From Oscillospiraceae bacterium (GTDB taxonomy: Bacteria > Bacillota > Clostridia > Oscillospirales > Ruminococcaceae): a DNA stretch of 64,000 nucleotides. Of this stretch, positions 52,551 to 61,347 are shown in pieces (positions within the stretch are counted from its first letter, which is position 1; each line of letters begins with the position of its first letter). The stretch is from contig JAFXJT010000046.1 of assembly GCA_017532085.1 (NCBI GenBank), forward strand, positions 1 through 64,000, read 5' to 3'. Under the pieces are notes generated by a model, which saw only the letters and a list, made by a program, of their open reading frames with translations, was not told the origin of the DNA and made no database searches. The position numbers and the translations under genes were made by a program.

Positions 52551-54028
52551 GCGTCTTTCCTCCTCAGCCAGATGATAATACCTGCCAATGCCACAACGCA
52601 GGGCACCGCAACAAAGAGCGCAATCAAGCCGGAAGCCGCATCTTCACTGTTGATGTTAAGGCTGTCATAGGTTTTTTCCTTGTTAGCGATGTTCATATTG
52701 ATATCGCTGTCGTACATCCAGGTAATGGTAGACAAAAACAGATTCAGCGGTACGATGAAATAGTTGGAATCTGTTGCCTGATCGGTCATGAACTCTGCAG
52801 AACCGAATACAGCCAGCTTTGCGTTTTTTCGCAGAGTATCCTCGGAATACATGGCAAGATACATATGCTGTCCTTCTATAGGCTCCGGATCCTCAAAGGC
52901 ACCGCCGTAAGGCTCGCCATAGGCAGTGGTAGAGGTCTCAAGCAGGGTATCAATATTGCAGGTGGAATAGTTGCTGCCGAAAATGCTGAAAAAGCTGCGG
53001 GAAGCAGGCATATAGGGGATGAGTCCCGAATCCTCAATCAAGGCACCGGTCAGATCGGTTTCTGCCTCGGCGCTTGCAGGCATCAGATCACACATGAATG
53101 TGAATTTATTATTGGATGCATGCCGTGCGGAATCGGTTTCATAGATGCGATTGTAATCCATGCCGATACAGAATCGTGCCATCAGCGATGAGATGTTGGT
53201 ATAAGAGACCTCGGAATCATTGGGCGTCATCAGCAAAGAGAGATTGCCGCCCTTGTCCAGAAATGCATTGATCTTTTCAAACTCGTCATCGGTGATGTCG
53301 TTGCGAGGTCCTGCCATGACAAGGATGCAGGCATCATCGGGCACCTTATCGGCATTGATCAGATTCAGTGCCTTTACGCCATAGTTGTAGTTTGCAAAGT
53401 TGGTCTGCAGCTTGGTATAGCTGCTCAACGGAGTTTCTCCGTGACCTTCCAGGAAATATACGGTAGGCTGTACGCCATCCACAACGGATTTCATAGCACC
53501 GGTGAGATAATTCTCCGCATTGAAGGTAGCATTGACAACATATTCGTTGCCTCTTTCATCCGTTGCGGTCTGATAGGTATACATCAGTCTTGCGGGCATA
53601 CGTTTGACCATGCCGTTGTAAGAGAACATGAAGTCTCGCTCCGTCAGATTATAGACATTGTTGGGATTGAGATCCTTGAGCAGCTGCGGCTCGGTATCGG
53701 GATCAAAATCAATCAGATTGAAGCATTCATATTCATCATAGGCAAGCAGAGTACGATACAATGCCAGAAGCTCCAGCTCGCCTTCCATTTCTTCCATCGG
53801 CATCAGGAAGTAGACATCTACCTTGATGTTCTGGCGCTCCAAGGAATCCAGATAATCGGTTGTGGTTTTGGTAAGGGTATACAGACTGTTGGGGGTCATA
53901 TCAAAATTGATGTTCAGACGACTGAAAATCAGATTCAGCGGAATGGTAACGGCAAGTATTAAGGCTGCCAGTGCCCATGCAATGGCAGTAAACTTCTTGT
54001 TTTTCTTATGGATATCCACAGTATTCAT
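52547..54028 (-). CDS. GldG-like ABC transport accessory protein
   Basis: 493 residues. N-terminal transmembrane helix (AIAWALAALILAVTIPLNLIF), a long extracytoplasmic domain (NFDMTPNSLYTLTKTT is typical of the start; ACILVMAGPRNDITDDEF and FLDKGGNLSLLMTPND match the DUF/GldG core), and a C-terminal transmembrane helix (GLIALFVAVPCVVALAGIII). In gliding Bacteroidetes GldG works with GldA and GldF; in Clostridia the homologue is of unknown role. Third gene of the operon. Confidence 0.85.
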   Translation of the reverse strand: MNTVDIHKKNKKFTAIAWALAALILAVTIPLNLIFSRLNINFDMTPNSLYTLTKTTTDYLDSLERQNIKVDVYFLMPMEEMEGELELLALYRTLLAYDEYECFNLIDFDPDTEPQLLKDLNPNNVYNLTERDFMFSYNGMVKRMPARLMYTYQTATDERGNEYVVNATFNAENYLTGAMKSVVDGVQPTVYFLEGHGETPLSSYTKLQTNFANYNYGVKALNLINADKVPDDACILVMAGPRNDITDDEFEKINAFLDKGGNLSLLMTPNDSEVSYTNISSLMARFCIGMDYNRIYETDSARHASNNKFTFMCDLMPASAEAETDLTGALIEDSGLIPYMPASRSFFSIFGSNYSTCNIDTLLETSTTAYGEPYGGAFEDPEPIEGQHMYLAMYSEDTLRKNAKLAVFGSAEFMTDQATDSNYFIVPLNLFLSTITWMYDSDINMNIANKEKTYDSLNINSEDAASGLIALFVAVPCVVALAGIIIWLRRKDA

Positions 54029-54050
54029 TGATTTTTTCCTCCTGTCCGGC

Positions 54051-54782
54051 TTATCCGCGACTCCAGCGGCGCTTTTCGATTACGATCACGGTCCATGCCA
54101 GCACCACGAAGGTCAGCGAGAGGAAGAACATCAGATCGGCAACGCTGAACAATCCTTGAGAGAATCCGACAAAGCGTTCCTCTGTGGAGAACCATTTGAA
54201 GATCTTTTCGGCAACGGGGATCGACTGAATCAGATCGGATCTTGTGAAATTATCCAGGAAGATAATGACGATCATAGCGGCTTCACCCAGCACAGCAGCC
54301 AAAATAGGATTATCGGTGGTGGCAGAAATCAGAACGCCAATGGCGATGCAGACCAATCCCCACAGGAAAAAGCCGGTATATCCGCAGAACAGATTGCTCA
54401 GAATCACAGAACCGTTCAGAAATGCTACCAGCGGGAAAAACAGAGAAAGCACCATCATGGAGAAATATACAGTGGCAACAGCCGAAAACTTTGCAATCAC
54501 GATCTTGAAAATAGAGATCGGTGCGGAAAGCAGCAGTGTTTCGGTGCTGTTTTTGCGCTCCTCCGCAAAGGTACGCATGGTCAGAAGCGGTATCATGAAA
54601 ATAAAATAGAAGAAATTATTGTAGAAAATATTCGAGAAAGAAAACTTAAAGACATTGGAATCCATGTTGGAGATTCCGTTGATAAAGCTCAGCGAGAATA
54701 CCAGCATGAACAAGGCACTGATGATATAAGCAAAGGGAGAATAAAAATAGGATTGCAGCTCCTTTTTATATAACGCAAACAT
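54051..54782 (-). CDS. ABC-2-type permease (GldF-like)
   Basis: 243 residues with six transmembrane helices. MFALYKKELQSYFYSPFAYI is the classic ABC-2/GldF start; MRTFAEERKNSTETLLLSAP is the conserved coupling segment. Partners with the ATPase upstream. Start and stop overlap at TGATG (one base shared with the ATPase stop), indicating coupling. Confidence 0.9.
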   Translation of the reverse strand: MFALYKKELQSYFYSPFAYIISALFMLVFSLSFINGISNMDSNVFKFSFSNIFYNNFFYFIFMIPLLTMRTFAEERKNSTETLLLSAPISIFKIVIAKFSAVATVYFSMMVLSLFFPLVAFLNGSVILSNLFCGYTGFFLWGLVCIAIGVLISATTDNPILAAVLGEAAMIVIIFLDNFTRSDLIQSIPVAEKIFKWFSTEERFVGFSQGLFSVADLMFFLSLTFVVLAWTVIVIEKRRWSRG

Positions 54783-55831
54783 CAGCTGTGCACCTCCTCA
54801 TCATCGTGATCATAGGGATTCTGCAAGGCCTCTTCCGCAAGACGATCTGCCTCCAGCTTTTGCCCCAGCGCCTCAAATGCTTCTTCACGGGTTTGTTGTC
54901 TGGGCTGTGCGGTCAGCTTGACAAAGACATCTTCGAGGCTGGTCTTTTCAATGCCGCTTTCCAGTACCATACAGTCAGCGGCGATCAACGCACTCATGAT
55001 CGCTTTGCGGACAGGCTCTTCGGAAACCACCACACGATAACGATTGACACCGGTTTCAATATATTCGGTTTCACGCAGCTCTTTTACGCCGCTTATACTA
55101 TTAATAATGTCAGATGCCTTTTGGACATCGCCCTCTATCTTCATCACCAGCACCGGATCGCCGGAAGTGGATGCTGCAAGATTCTCAATGGTATCCACCG
55201 CACGGATCTGTCCCTTGTTGATGATCACAACACGCTCACACACGGCACTGACTTCCGCCAGAATATGCGTCGAAAAGATAATGGTGTGCTCTTTGGCCAG
55301 ATCGGTGATGAGGTTTCGCACCTCCATTACCTGTGTCGGGTCAAGACCAACTGTAGGCTCGTCCAGAATCAGAAACTTCGGAGAACCCAGCAAAGCCTGT
55401 GCAAAGCCGACACGCTGGCGGTATCCCTTGGACAGATTGCCGATGAGACGCTTCTGCACGTCGGTGATGCGCAGACGTTCCATGGCATATTCCACCTGCT
55501 TTTTCCGATCCCTGCGGGGAACACTTTTCAATCCGGCAGCAAAATTCAGATAATCACGCACGCGCATATCCGGATATACCGGCGGAAGTTCCGGCAGATA
55601 ACCGATGCGGCGCTTGACCTCCATGGGATCCTTGGCAATGTCAAAGCCATCAACCACCACGGTACCGGAGGTGGAAGGCAGACATCCCGTGATCATATTC
55701 ATTGTGGTGGATTTGCCCGCACCGTTGGGTCCCAGAAATCCCAGAACCTCGTGGTCACCGACAGTGAAGGAAATATCCTGAACTGCCGGGTGGGCGCCGT
55801 AATATTTGGTGAGATTTTTAATTTCAACCAT
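54782..55831 (-). CDS. ABC transporter ATP-binding protein (GldA-like)
   Basis: 349 residues. Walker A FLGPNGAGKSTTMNM, Q-loop YLPELPPVY, signature LSKGYRQRVGFAQALLG, Walker B FLILDEPTVGLDPTQV, switch His HTIIFSTHILAE. The C-terminal extension of about 120 residues is typical of the CcmA/GldA drug and lipid exporter branch. First gene of the ATPase-permease-GldG-DUF4340 operon. A 16-base palindrome 49-64 bases upstream is a likely repressor site. Confidence 0.93.
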   Translation of the reverse strand: MVEIKNLTKYYGAHPAVQDISFTVGDHEVLGFLGPNGAGKSTTMNMITGCLPSTSGTVVVDGFDIAKDPMEVKRRIGYLPELPPVYPDMRVRDYLNFAAGLKSVPRRDRKKQVEYAMERLRITDVQKRLIGNLSKGYRQRVGFAQALLGSPKFLILDEPTVGLDPTQVMEVRNLITDLAKEHTIIFSTHILAEVSAVCERVVIINKGQIRAVDTIENLAASTSGDPVLVMKIEGDVQKASDIINSISGVKELRETEYIETGVNRYRVVVSEEPVRKAIMSALIAADCMVLESGIEKTSLEDVFVKLTAQPRQQTREEAFEALGQKLEADRLAEEALQNPYDHDDEEVHS

Positions 55832-55873
55832 ATGTAATGAAGCCCCTTTCCGCTGCAGTGGTTGCAGCGCAAC

Positions 55874-55929
55874 ATAATATCACATTGTAATGTGACAGAG
55901 CGTGCTGTGCTGTTTCAAATACAGCACAG
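55874..55929 (-). promoter_or_regulatory. Palindromic operator and hairpin upstream of the ABC operon
   Basis: TCACATTGTAATGTGA (55880-55895) has 7-base inverted arms and lies directly beside a minus-strand -10 candidate TATTAT (55879-55874; -35 poor), a position typical of GntR- or MarR-type repressors. Next to it CTGTGCTGT / ACAGCACAG (55905-55913 and 55921-55929) forms a perfect 9-bp hairpin with a 7-base loop. No regulator gene is adjacent. Confidence 0.5.
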
Positions 55930-56260
55930 AATGCGATGCTTCAGCCCCCGAATCGCAAAATGGACGCTCTTTTTTATTATCGCAAATAAACATGAACGGA
56001 AAATGAATGAAATGTTACTGTTTTGTGAATGATAAAGACGAATGGCGGCAGTGCTTATTATAGCAGAATGATGTGTTTGCATTGTGAAAATCCCTTGAGA
56101 AAATCGTGCGGGGCGGCAGGAAAATCATAGTATTCCAATCAGAAAGCGCAGTCCATCGAGCGCTTCTCCCATAGATTGGCAGAGTGCACAAAAAACAGAA
56201 TGCTGTTTTGTATGATTGTCCAAAAAGAGGGCGGGGCTCTTCTCGTTTTTCATAAAAGGG
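55930..56260. other. Gene-free divergent intergenic region
   Basis: About 330 bases between the ABC operon and the GH48 promoter. I see no gene. It holds a minus-strand TATAAT with extended TGC near 56055-56060 (weak -35; possibly a distal ABC promoter), an AAAACAG/CTGTTTT hairpin (56192-56209) and a G-rich AAGAG/CTCTT hairpin (about 56224-56242), either of which could insulate the divergent genes. Confidence 0.5.
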
Positions 56261-56289
56261 TTGACAAACCCAAATCGAATCACTATAAT
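56261..56289 (+). promoter_or_regulatory. Consensus promoter of the GH48 cellulase gene
   Basis: TTGACA (56261-56266), exactly 17 bases, TATAAT (56284-56289). The -35 lies inside GGGTT-GACA-AACCC (56258-56271), a short inverted repeat that could be an operator. Predicted transcription start is near 56296. Confidence 0.9.
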
Positions 56290-56295
56290 GAGAAT

Positions 56296-56636
56296 AGGAT
56301 TTATGCGGCATGAACTATGCATTTCTGTCGAAAATACGCCAAAAGCAAACAGCGCCATCATCGGATTGGATGCTTTTTCGGCAGATCGACCAACGGTGCG
56401 CTCGTTTCATTTGCTGCGATTGTGATGATCGCTGTGAAGAATAAAACGATCGTGCTTTTGTTGGGCAATCTTGCCATGCGTATAAGGCGGAGGCCGCATA
56501 TTCACGACGCTGAAGGCTGAGGGAAGCACGGGAACCGCAGCGTTCAGCACGACAATCGGCATTTGCCGAAGCAAGCAAGCTCCGTGCAAAGCAACGGCGC
56601 AAGCCGAAATCACATTTTACGAGAGGGGAAAAAAGA
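56296..56636 (+). promoter_or_regulatory. Long untranslated leader of GH48
   Basis: About 340 bases between the predicted start of transcription and the GH48 ATG. Visible local structure: GCGAT...ATCGC near 56414-56432, GCTGAA...TTCAGC spanning about 56502-56550, and TCGGCA-TT-TGCCGA near 56553-56566, then a purine-rich GAGAGGGGA Shine-Dalgarno. A 40-codon reading frame (ATG 56303, MRHELCISVENTPKANSAII...) has no good Shine-Dalgarno. A stretch resembling GCAAAGCAACGG recalls part of the c-di-GMP-I aptamer but lacks the rest. Regulatory role inferred from length only. Confidence 0.45.
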
Positions 56637-59117
56637 ATGCAATTCAAGAAGAACAGAGCGCTTCTGGCAGCCGTTTTGGCTGCAGCTATGGCTTCCAGCG
56701 CACTGATGACCTGTACCGCATCGGCAGCAGGCAGCCGCAAAGAGGAAGAAGCCTATGGCGACGAGACCTATGCACAGCGTTTCCTTTCGCTGTATGACGA
56801 CGTTGTAACCAATGGTCAAGAGAATGGTTATCTGAGCTCCAAGAACACCGTCAGCGGTGGCTTCGGCATTCCTTACCACGCTGTGGAAGAGCTGATCGTT
56901 GAGGCTCCTGACTACGGTCACGAGACCACTTCCGAGGCTATGTCCTACATCGTCTGGATCGCAGCAATGCAGGATAACATTGCTAAGAACACCGATTACT
57001 ACGGCGGTTCCAGCAATGATCTGGCAAAGGCATGGAAGACTATGGAAGCAATGATTCCGACTGTTCAGACTGGTTTCTGGGCTAAGAACGAGCTGAGCGC
57101 ACAGGTATCTAAGGAGTATCCGACTGACATTTCTCAGTATCCTTCCGAGGGCAGCTCCGGCAACACCGGTGCGAACCCGATCCACAAGTACTTTACTTCT
57201 GCATACAGCTCTCAGGGCGGCGAGTATCTGCTGCACTGGCTGGCTGACGTTGACGACTGGTATGGTTTCGGCGGCTCCAAGGAGGGCGAGCTGGGTACCT
57301 TCACCTTCATCAACACCTTCCAGCGTGGTGACTCTGAGTCCTGTTTCGAGACCATTCCTCATCCTTGTATTGAGACTCTGGACTACGGCGATTCCGGCAA
57401 GCTCGGCATGAAGTTTGCATTTGAGACTTCTGCAGGTACCGCAAAGTGGTCCTACACCAACGCTCCTGACGCTGAAGAGCGTGCTATCCAGGCTGTTTAC
57501 GCAGCAAACAGATGGGGCGTTTCCGATTCGTCCGTTACCACCAAGGCCGGTATGATGGGCGATATGATGCGTAACAACATGTTCGATAAGTACTACAAGG
57601 CAATCGGCTGCCAGGACATCAACTCCGATTCCAATGGTGGTGCCGGCTACAAGAGCGCTCATTACCTCATGTCTTGGTACACTGCCTGGGGCGGCGCAGC
57701 TGATGGCGCATGGGCATGGCAGATTTCTGCTTCTCACTGCCACCAGTTCTATCAGAACCCGCTGTGCGCATACGGCTTGCTGTATGACACCGGTCTGAAC
57801 TCTGCAATGAAGGCTACCGATGCTACTAAGGATTACACCACTTCTCTCCAGCGTCAGCTCGAGATGTATATGTGGCTGCAGTCTGCACAGGGCCCGTTTG
57901 CAGGTGGTTGTACTAACTGCTGGAACGGTAAGTATGATAAGTATCCTGCTTCCGTTTCTACTTTCTATGATATGGCTTATGTCGCTCACCCTGTTTACGC
58001 TGATCCCGGTTCCAACTACTGGATCGGTAACCAGGTATGGTCCACTCAGCGTCTGGCTGAGCTGTACTACATCATCAAGACCGAAGGTGATGCCTCCAAT
58101 GGCGCTGTTAAGCCCGGCGGCGTAACCATGGAAGCCGGTCTGTCCTCTATGCTGAAGAAGTGGGTAGAGTTCTTCCTCGAAGAGGTTGAGCTGACTGAGG
58201 ATGGCGATTACACCATTCCTGCAACTCTGTCCTGGAACGGTCAGCCTGATACTTGGGACAAGACCACGACTTACAGCGCAAGCGCTAACTCCGGTCTGAC
58301 CTGTGCTACTGATGCTCGCGGCAACAGTGACCTCGGTTGTGTATCTTCTCTCGCAAATACCTTGATCTGGTATGCAGCAGCTGAAGGCGTTACCGCTTCC
58401 GGCACTGTTGAAGAGGGTAAGGATACTGCTTCTTCTGCTCTGTATCTTGCACAGCAGCTGCTCGACCGTGCATGGGCTCTGGGCCGTGATGATATCGGTC
58501 TGTCCAGAACCGAGACCAATGGTTCTCTGACTCGTATCTTTGAGCAGCCTGTTTACGTTCCGAGCGGCGTTCAGGGCACATATCCCTACGGCGACGTTGC
58601 TAAGAACGGCATCAAGTTCATCGACATCCGTACTATGTATGAGTCGGATTCCAAGTTCCAAGAGCTGAAGGCCGCTTACGAGAAGGATATTGCTGCTGGT
58701 GCAGTCTTCGATGAGAAGGTTACCCAGTCTAACGGCAGCCCTGATTGCAGCGACTTCACAAATGTTGGCTCTGTTGAGCTGAACTACCACAGATTCTGGC
58801 ACGCAGGCGACATCATGATGGCTCTCGGTACTATGTATCAGCTGTATCCGGAAGTAACTCCTTCCGATGCTGAAGCTGTTGATCCGCCTACCGGCGATAT
58901 CAAGTGGGGCGATGTGAACTGCGATGGCGTTGTTAAGATCGATGACGTTGTTCTTCTCAGCCGCTATGTCGGTGAGGACACCACCATCACCGTTACTCCT
59001 CAGGGCGTTCTGAATGCAGACTGCGCTTACACCGGCAAGCTGGATTCTGACGACTCCACTGCAATTCTGCAGTACCTGGCAGGCCTCCTCGAGTATGAGG
59101 AGCTCGGCGATCAGTAA
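56637..59117 (+). CDS. GH48 cellulase with C-terminal dockerin
   Basis: 826 residues. Signal peptide (MQFKKNRALLAAVLAAAMAS, cleaved near residue 31); GH48 catalytic domain (about 40-735) with EAPDYGHETTSEAMSYIVWI, which holds the acid Glu of the family, HKYFTSAYSSQGGEYLLHWL and FAGGCTNCWNGKYDKYPASV; then a dockerin (about 753-826; DVNCDGVVKIDDVVLLSRYV and ADCAYTGKLDSDDSTAILQY). GH48 enzymes are processive exo-cellulases acting from reducing ends and are the main enzyme of many cellulosomes. Codons end in C for Asp, Asn, Tyr, Phe and His far more than in neighbouring genes, as in gap and ribosomal genes, implying very high expression. Consensus promoter, long leader, strong terminator. Confidence 0.97.
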   Translation: MQFKKNRALLAAVLAAAMASSALMTCTASAAGSRKEEEAYGDETYAQRFLSLYDDVVTNGQENGYLSSKNTVSGGFGIPYHAVEELIVEAPDYGHETTSEAMSYIVWIAAMQDNIAKNTDYYGGSSNDLAKAWKTMEAMIPTVQTGFWAKNELSAQVSKEYPTDISQYPSEGSSGNTGANPIHKYFTSAYSSQGGEYLLHWLADVDDWYGFGGSKEGELGTFTFINTFQRGDSESCFETIPHPCIETLDYGDSGKLGMKFAFETSAGTAKWSYTNAPDAEERAIQAVYAANRWGVSDSSVTTKAGMMGDMMRNNMFDKYYKAIGCQDINSDSNGGAGYKSAHYLMSWYTAWGGAADGAWAWQISASHCHQFYQNPLCAYGLLYDTGLNSAMKATDATKDYTTSLQRQLEMYMWLQSAQGPFAGGCTNCWNGKYDKYPASVSTFYDMAYVAHPVYADPGSNYWIGNQVWSTQRLAELYYIIKTEGDASNGAVKPGGVTMEAGLSSMLKKWVEFFLEEVELTEDGDYTIPATLSWNGQPDTWDKTTTYSASANSGLTCATDARGNSDLGCVSSLANTLIWYAAAEGVTASGTVEEGKDTASSALYLAQQLLDRAWALGRDDIGLSRTETNGSLTRIFEQPVYVPSGVQGTYPYGDVAKNGIKFIDIRTMYESDSKFQELKAAYEKDIAAGAVFDEKVTQSNGSPDCSDFTNVGSVELNYHRFWHAGDIMMALGTMYQLYPEVTPSDAEAVDPPTGDIKWGDVNCDGVVKIDDVVLLSRYVGEDTTITVTPQGVLNADCAYTGKLDSDDSTAILQYLAGLLEYEELGDQ

Positions 59118-59133
59118 TTCTCTGATTCGTTCC

Positions 59134-59170
59134 AAAACGGTCAGTCTCTTCGGAGACTGACCGTTTTTTT
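59134..59170 (+). terminator. GH48 terminator with UUCG tetraloop
   Basis: Perfect 13-bp stem AACGGTCAGTCTC / GAGACTGACCGTT (59136-59148 and 59153-59165) closed by TTCG, followed by a T-run. Confidence 0.93.
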
Positions 59171-59201
59171 AATTTGTAACCGAATTGTAGCCTTTTACCC
59201 C

Positions 59202-59230
59202 TTGATTTTCAAAGTGAATTGTGATATACT
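59202..59230 (+). promoter_or_regulatory. Promoter of the yicC-remA-gmk-rpoZ-priA operon
   Basis: TTGATT (59202-59207), 17-base spacer, TATACT (59225-59230). The leader is about 70 bases, with TAGGAGG before the start at 59309. Confidence 0.78.
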
Positions 59231-59308
59231 ATTATGATGAGTATACTGACATACTTTGCCCTTGTTATATTGCAATATTACCAAGGTTGAACAGATAGGA
59301 GGCTGAAT

Positions 59309-60205
59309 ATGCCGAAAAGCATGACAGGATATGGAAGAGCCCAATCCATTGTGGATGGCCGTGATGTGTTGGTGGAAATCCGTGCGGTCAATCACAGATA
59401 CTATGAGTTTTCAGCGCGGTTGCCCCGTACATGTTTGTATCTTGAGGAGAAACTGAAATCCTTCTTGAACGGACAGGTTGCCCGTGGCAAGGTGGAAGTG
59501 AGCGTGACAATCACTCGGCCTGATGGCAGAGATGCACAGATCGTTGTGAACCGTTCCGTTGCGGAAGGATATGTACAGGCTCTGCGCACGCTGAACCGGG
59601 AGCTGGGGGATGAACATGCTCCGTGGTTGAAAGATGATATCAGTCTGACTTCATTGCTGCGTCTGCCGGAGGTGTTTTCGGTTACCAAGGCGCAGGAGGA
59701 TGAGGATGCCATTTGGGCGCAGGTATCCGAGGTGGCTGCCGGTGCATTGGATGCTTTTGTATCTATGCGCCGCTGCGAGGGCGCTCGATTGGCTGAGGAT
59801 CTGAGCGGCAAGCTTGCATTGCTGGAGTCTATGCTGGTGCAGATTGAGTCCATTGCGCCGTCGGTTGTCGATCAGTATCGGGAGCGGCTGCTGGCTAAGC
59901 TCTCGGAGGTGTTGAAAGATACCGCTGTGGAACCGCAGAGAATCCTGACGGAAGCTGCCATTTTTGCGGAAAAAACTGCAATTGATGAGGAAACAGTTCG
60001 CTTGCACAGCCATATTGCACAGTTCCGTGCGCTGCTGCAGGAGGATCAGCCCATTGGCAGAAAGCTCGATTTCTTGGTGCAGGAAATGAATCGCGAAGTC
60101 AATACTATTGGCTCTAAGGCGCAGGATCTCAGCATCACCAGACTCGTTGTGGATATGAAATCTGAGATTGAAAAGATTCGCGAACAGATTCAGAACATTG
60201 AATAA
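59309..60205 (+). CDS. yicC: YicC/YloC-family endoribonuclease-like protein
   Basis: 298 residues. MPKSMTGYGRAQSIVDGRDV, VEIRAVNHRYYEFSARLPR and the C-terminal REVNTIGSKAQDLSITRLVVDMKSEIEKIREQ are the family hallmarks. YicC proteins are implicated in RNA turnover and, in Firmicutes, stand at the head of the yloC-remA-gmk-rpoZ cluster, exactly as here. AGGAGG precedes the ATG. Confidence 0.94.
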   Translation: MPKSMTGYGRAQSIVDGRDVLVEIRAVNHRYYEFSARLPRTCLYLEEKLKSFLNGQVARGKVEVSVTITRPDGRDAQIVVNRSVAEGYVQALRTLNRELGDEHAPWLKDDISLTSLLRLPEVFSVTKAQEDEDAIWAQVSEVAAGALDAFVSMRRCEGARLAEDLSGKLALLESMLVQIESIAPSVVDQYRERLLAKLSEVLKDTAVEPQRILTEAAIFAEKTAIDEETVRLHSHIAQFRALLQEDQPIGRKLDFLVQEMNREVNTIGSKAQDLSITRLVVDMKSEIEKIREQIQNIE

Positions 60206-60234
60206 TCATGACGGAATGAAAGGAAGGCGAACCC

Positions 60235-60501
60235 ATGCGGCTTATTAATATCGGGTTTGGCAATATGATCTCATCGGCTCGGTTGGTAACGATTGTGAGC
60301 CCCGAATCCGCACCCATCAAGCGAATTATGCAGGATGCCAGAGATCGCGGCAGGTTGATTGATGCTACCTATGGCAGACGAACGCGTGCTGTGATTGTGA
60401 TGGACAGCGATCATGTCATTCTTTCTGCCATTCAACCGGAAACCATTGCCGCCAGATTAACCGGCAGCAATGCAGTCGAGGAGGACAATGACGATGAATA
60501 A
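60235..60501 (+). CDS. remA: RemA-family (DUF370) DNA-binding regulator
   Basis: 88 residues. [20 protein letters not shown] and [20 protein letters not shown] are diagnostic. In Bacillus RemA is an oligomeric DNA-binding activator of matrix and osmoprotection genes. Here it lies between yicC and gmk, its conserved place. AAAGGAAGG is upstream of the ATG. Its 3' end overlaps gmk by eight bases. Confidence 0.92.
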   Translation: MRLINIGFGNMISSARLVTIVSPESAPIKRIMQDARDRGRLIDATYGRRTRAVIVMDSDHVILSAIQPETIAARLTGSNAVEEDNDDE

Positions 60502-61099
60502 AGGAATGCTGATTATTCTTTCCGGACCATCCGGCTGCGGAAAAGGCACTATGCTCAAAGAAGTGATTGGCCGTACCAATTGCGAGGTTTCGGTTTCTGC
60601 TACGACACGCCCTATGCGTACAGGTGATATTGATGGTGTGCAGTACCATTTTGTCACGAAAGAGGCCTTTGAAGCCTGTATCCAAAACAATGAGCTGCTG
60701 GAATATGCCGAATACTGCAATCATTATTATGGCACGCTGAAAAGCAATGTTGAGGCAATTCGTGCACAGGGAAAACATGTGATCCTTGAGATCGAAGTGC
60801 AGGGAGCGCTTACTGTGATGGAATCCCACCCCGATGCGGTCACGATCTTTACGGTGCCGCCCTCACTGGAGGAGCTTCGTCGTCGCTTGCGTAAACGTGG
60901 TACTGAGGACGAAGCGACCATCGAAAAGCGTGTGGCTCGTGCCAAGGAAGAAATCCCCTTTGCACCACGATATCAGTATATCGTATGGAATGATAAGCTG
61001 GAAGATGCGGTGGATGATTTCTGCGCAATTATACAGGCAGAAGCCAATCGCGCCGTGAATTGTAAGGAAAGAATAGGAGCGTTGATCGAATCATGTTAA
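60494..61099 (+). CDS. gmk: Guanylate kinase
   Basis: 201 residues. [20 protein letters not shown] (P-loop), [22 protein letters not shown] (GMP site), [20 protein letters not shown] and [20 protein letters not shown] (lid). Converts GMP to GDP. ATG 60494 gives the usual [11 protein letters not shown] start; ATG 60488 is an alternative close to GAGG. Its end overlaps rpoZ. Confidence 0.95.
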   Translation: MNKGMLIILSGPSGCGKGTMLKEVIGRTNCEVSVSATTRPMRTGDIDGVQYHFVTKEAFEACIQNNELLEYAEYCNHYYGTLKSNVEAIRAQGKHVILEIEVQGALTVMESHPDAVTIFTVPPSLEELRRRLRKRGTEDEATIEKRVARAKEEIPFAPRYQYIVWNDKLEDAVDDFCAIIQAEANRAVNCKERIGALIESC

Positions 61100-61299
61100 G
61101 ACCGTCGTTGAACCAAATCATTTCGAAGAATGAAAGCTATTATTCTTTGGTGATTGGCGTTGCCAAGCGTGCCAGAGAGATTGCAGATCAGCTTTGCGAG
61201 AACCATCAGCAGCTGGACGAAAAACCCGTGAAAACGGCTGTCGATGAGTTCGCAGCAGGCAAGTATAAGATTGTAGAGCAGGAAGAAGCAGCCGAGTAA
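61093..61299 (+). CDS. rpoZ: RNA polymerase omega subunit
   Basis: 68 residues. [31 protein letters not shown] and PVKTAVDEFAAGKYKI match omega. Assembles the beta' subunit. Start overlaps the end of gmk by seven bases; the standard neighbour order supports it. Confidence 0.9.
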   Translation: MLRPSLNQIISKNESYYSLVIGVAKRAREIADQLCENHQQLDEKPVKTAVDEFAAGKYKIVEQEEAAE

Positions 61300-61347
61300 T
61301 CTGTTGAATCGGGGCTGCTTAGTACCGATAGGAAGGGAGGTCATCCT

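Noticed and set aside
56581..56620. c-di-GMP-I (GEMM) riboswitch
   Set aside because: Only a GCAAAGCAACGG-like fragment is present. The partner helix and tetraloop-receptor sequences expected downstream are missing.
56610..59135. An 841-codon open frame antisense to the GH48 gene
   Set aside because: It is a product of the RNY-like, C-ending codons of GH48. It has no recognisable domain, no Shine-Dalgarno of note, and lies opposite a certain gene.
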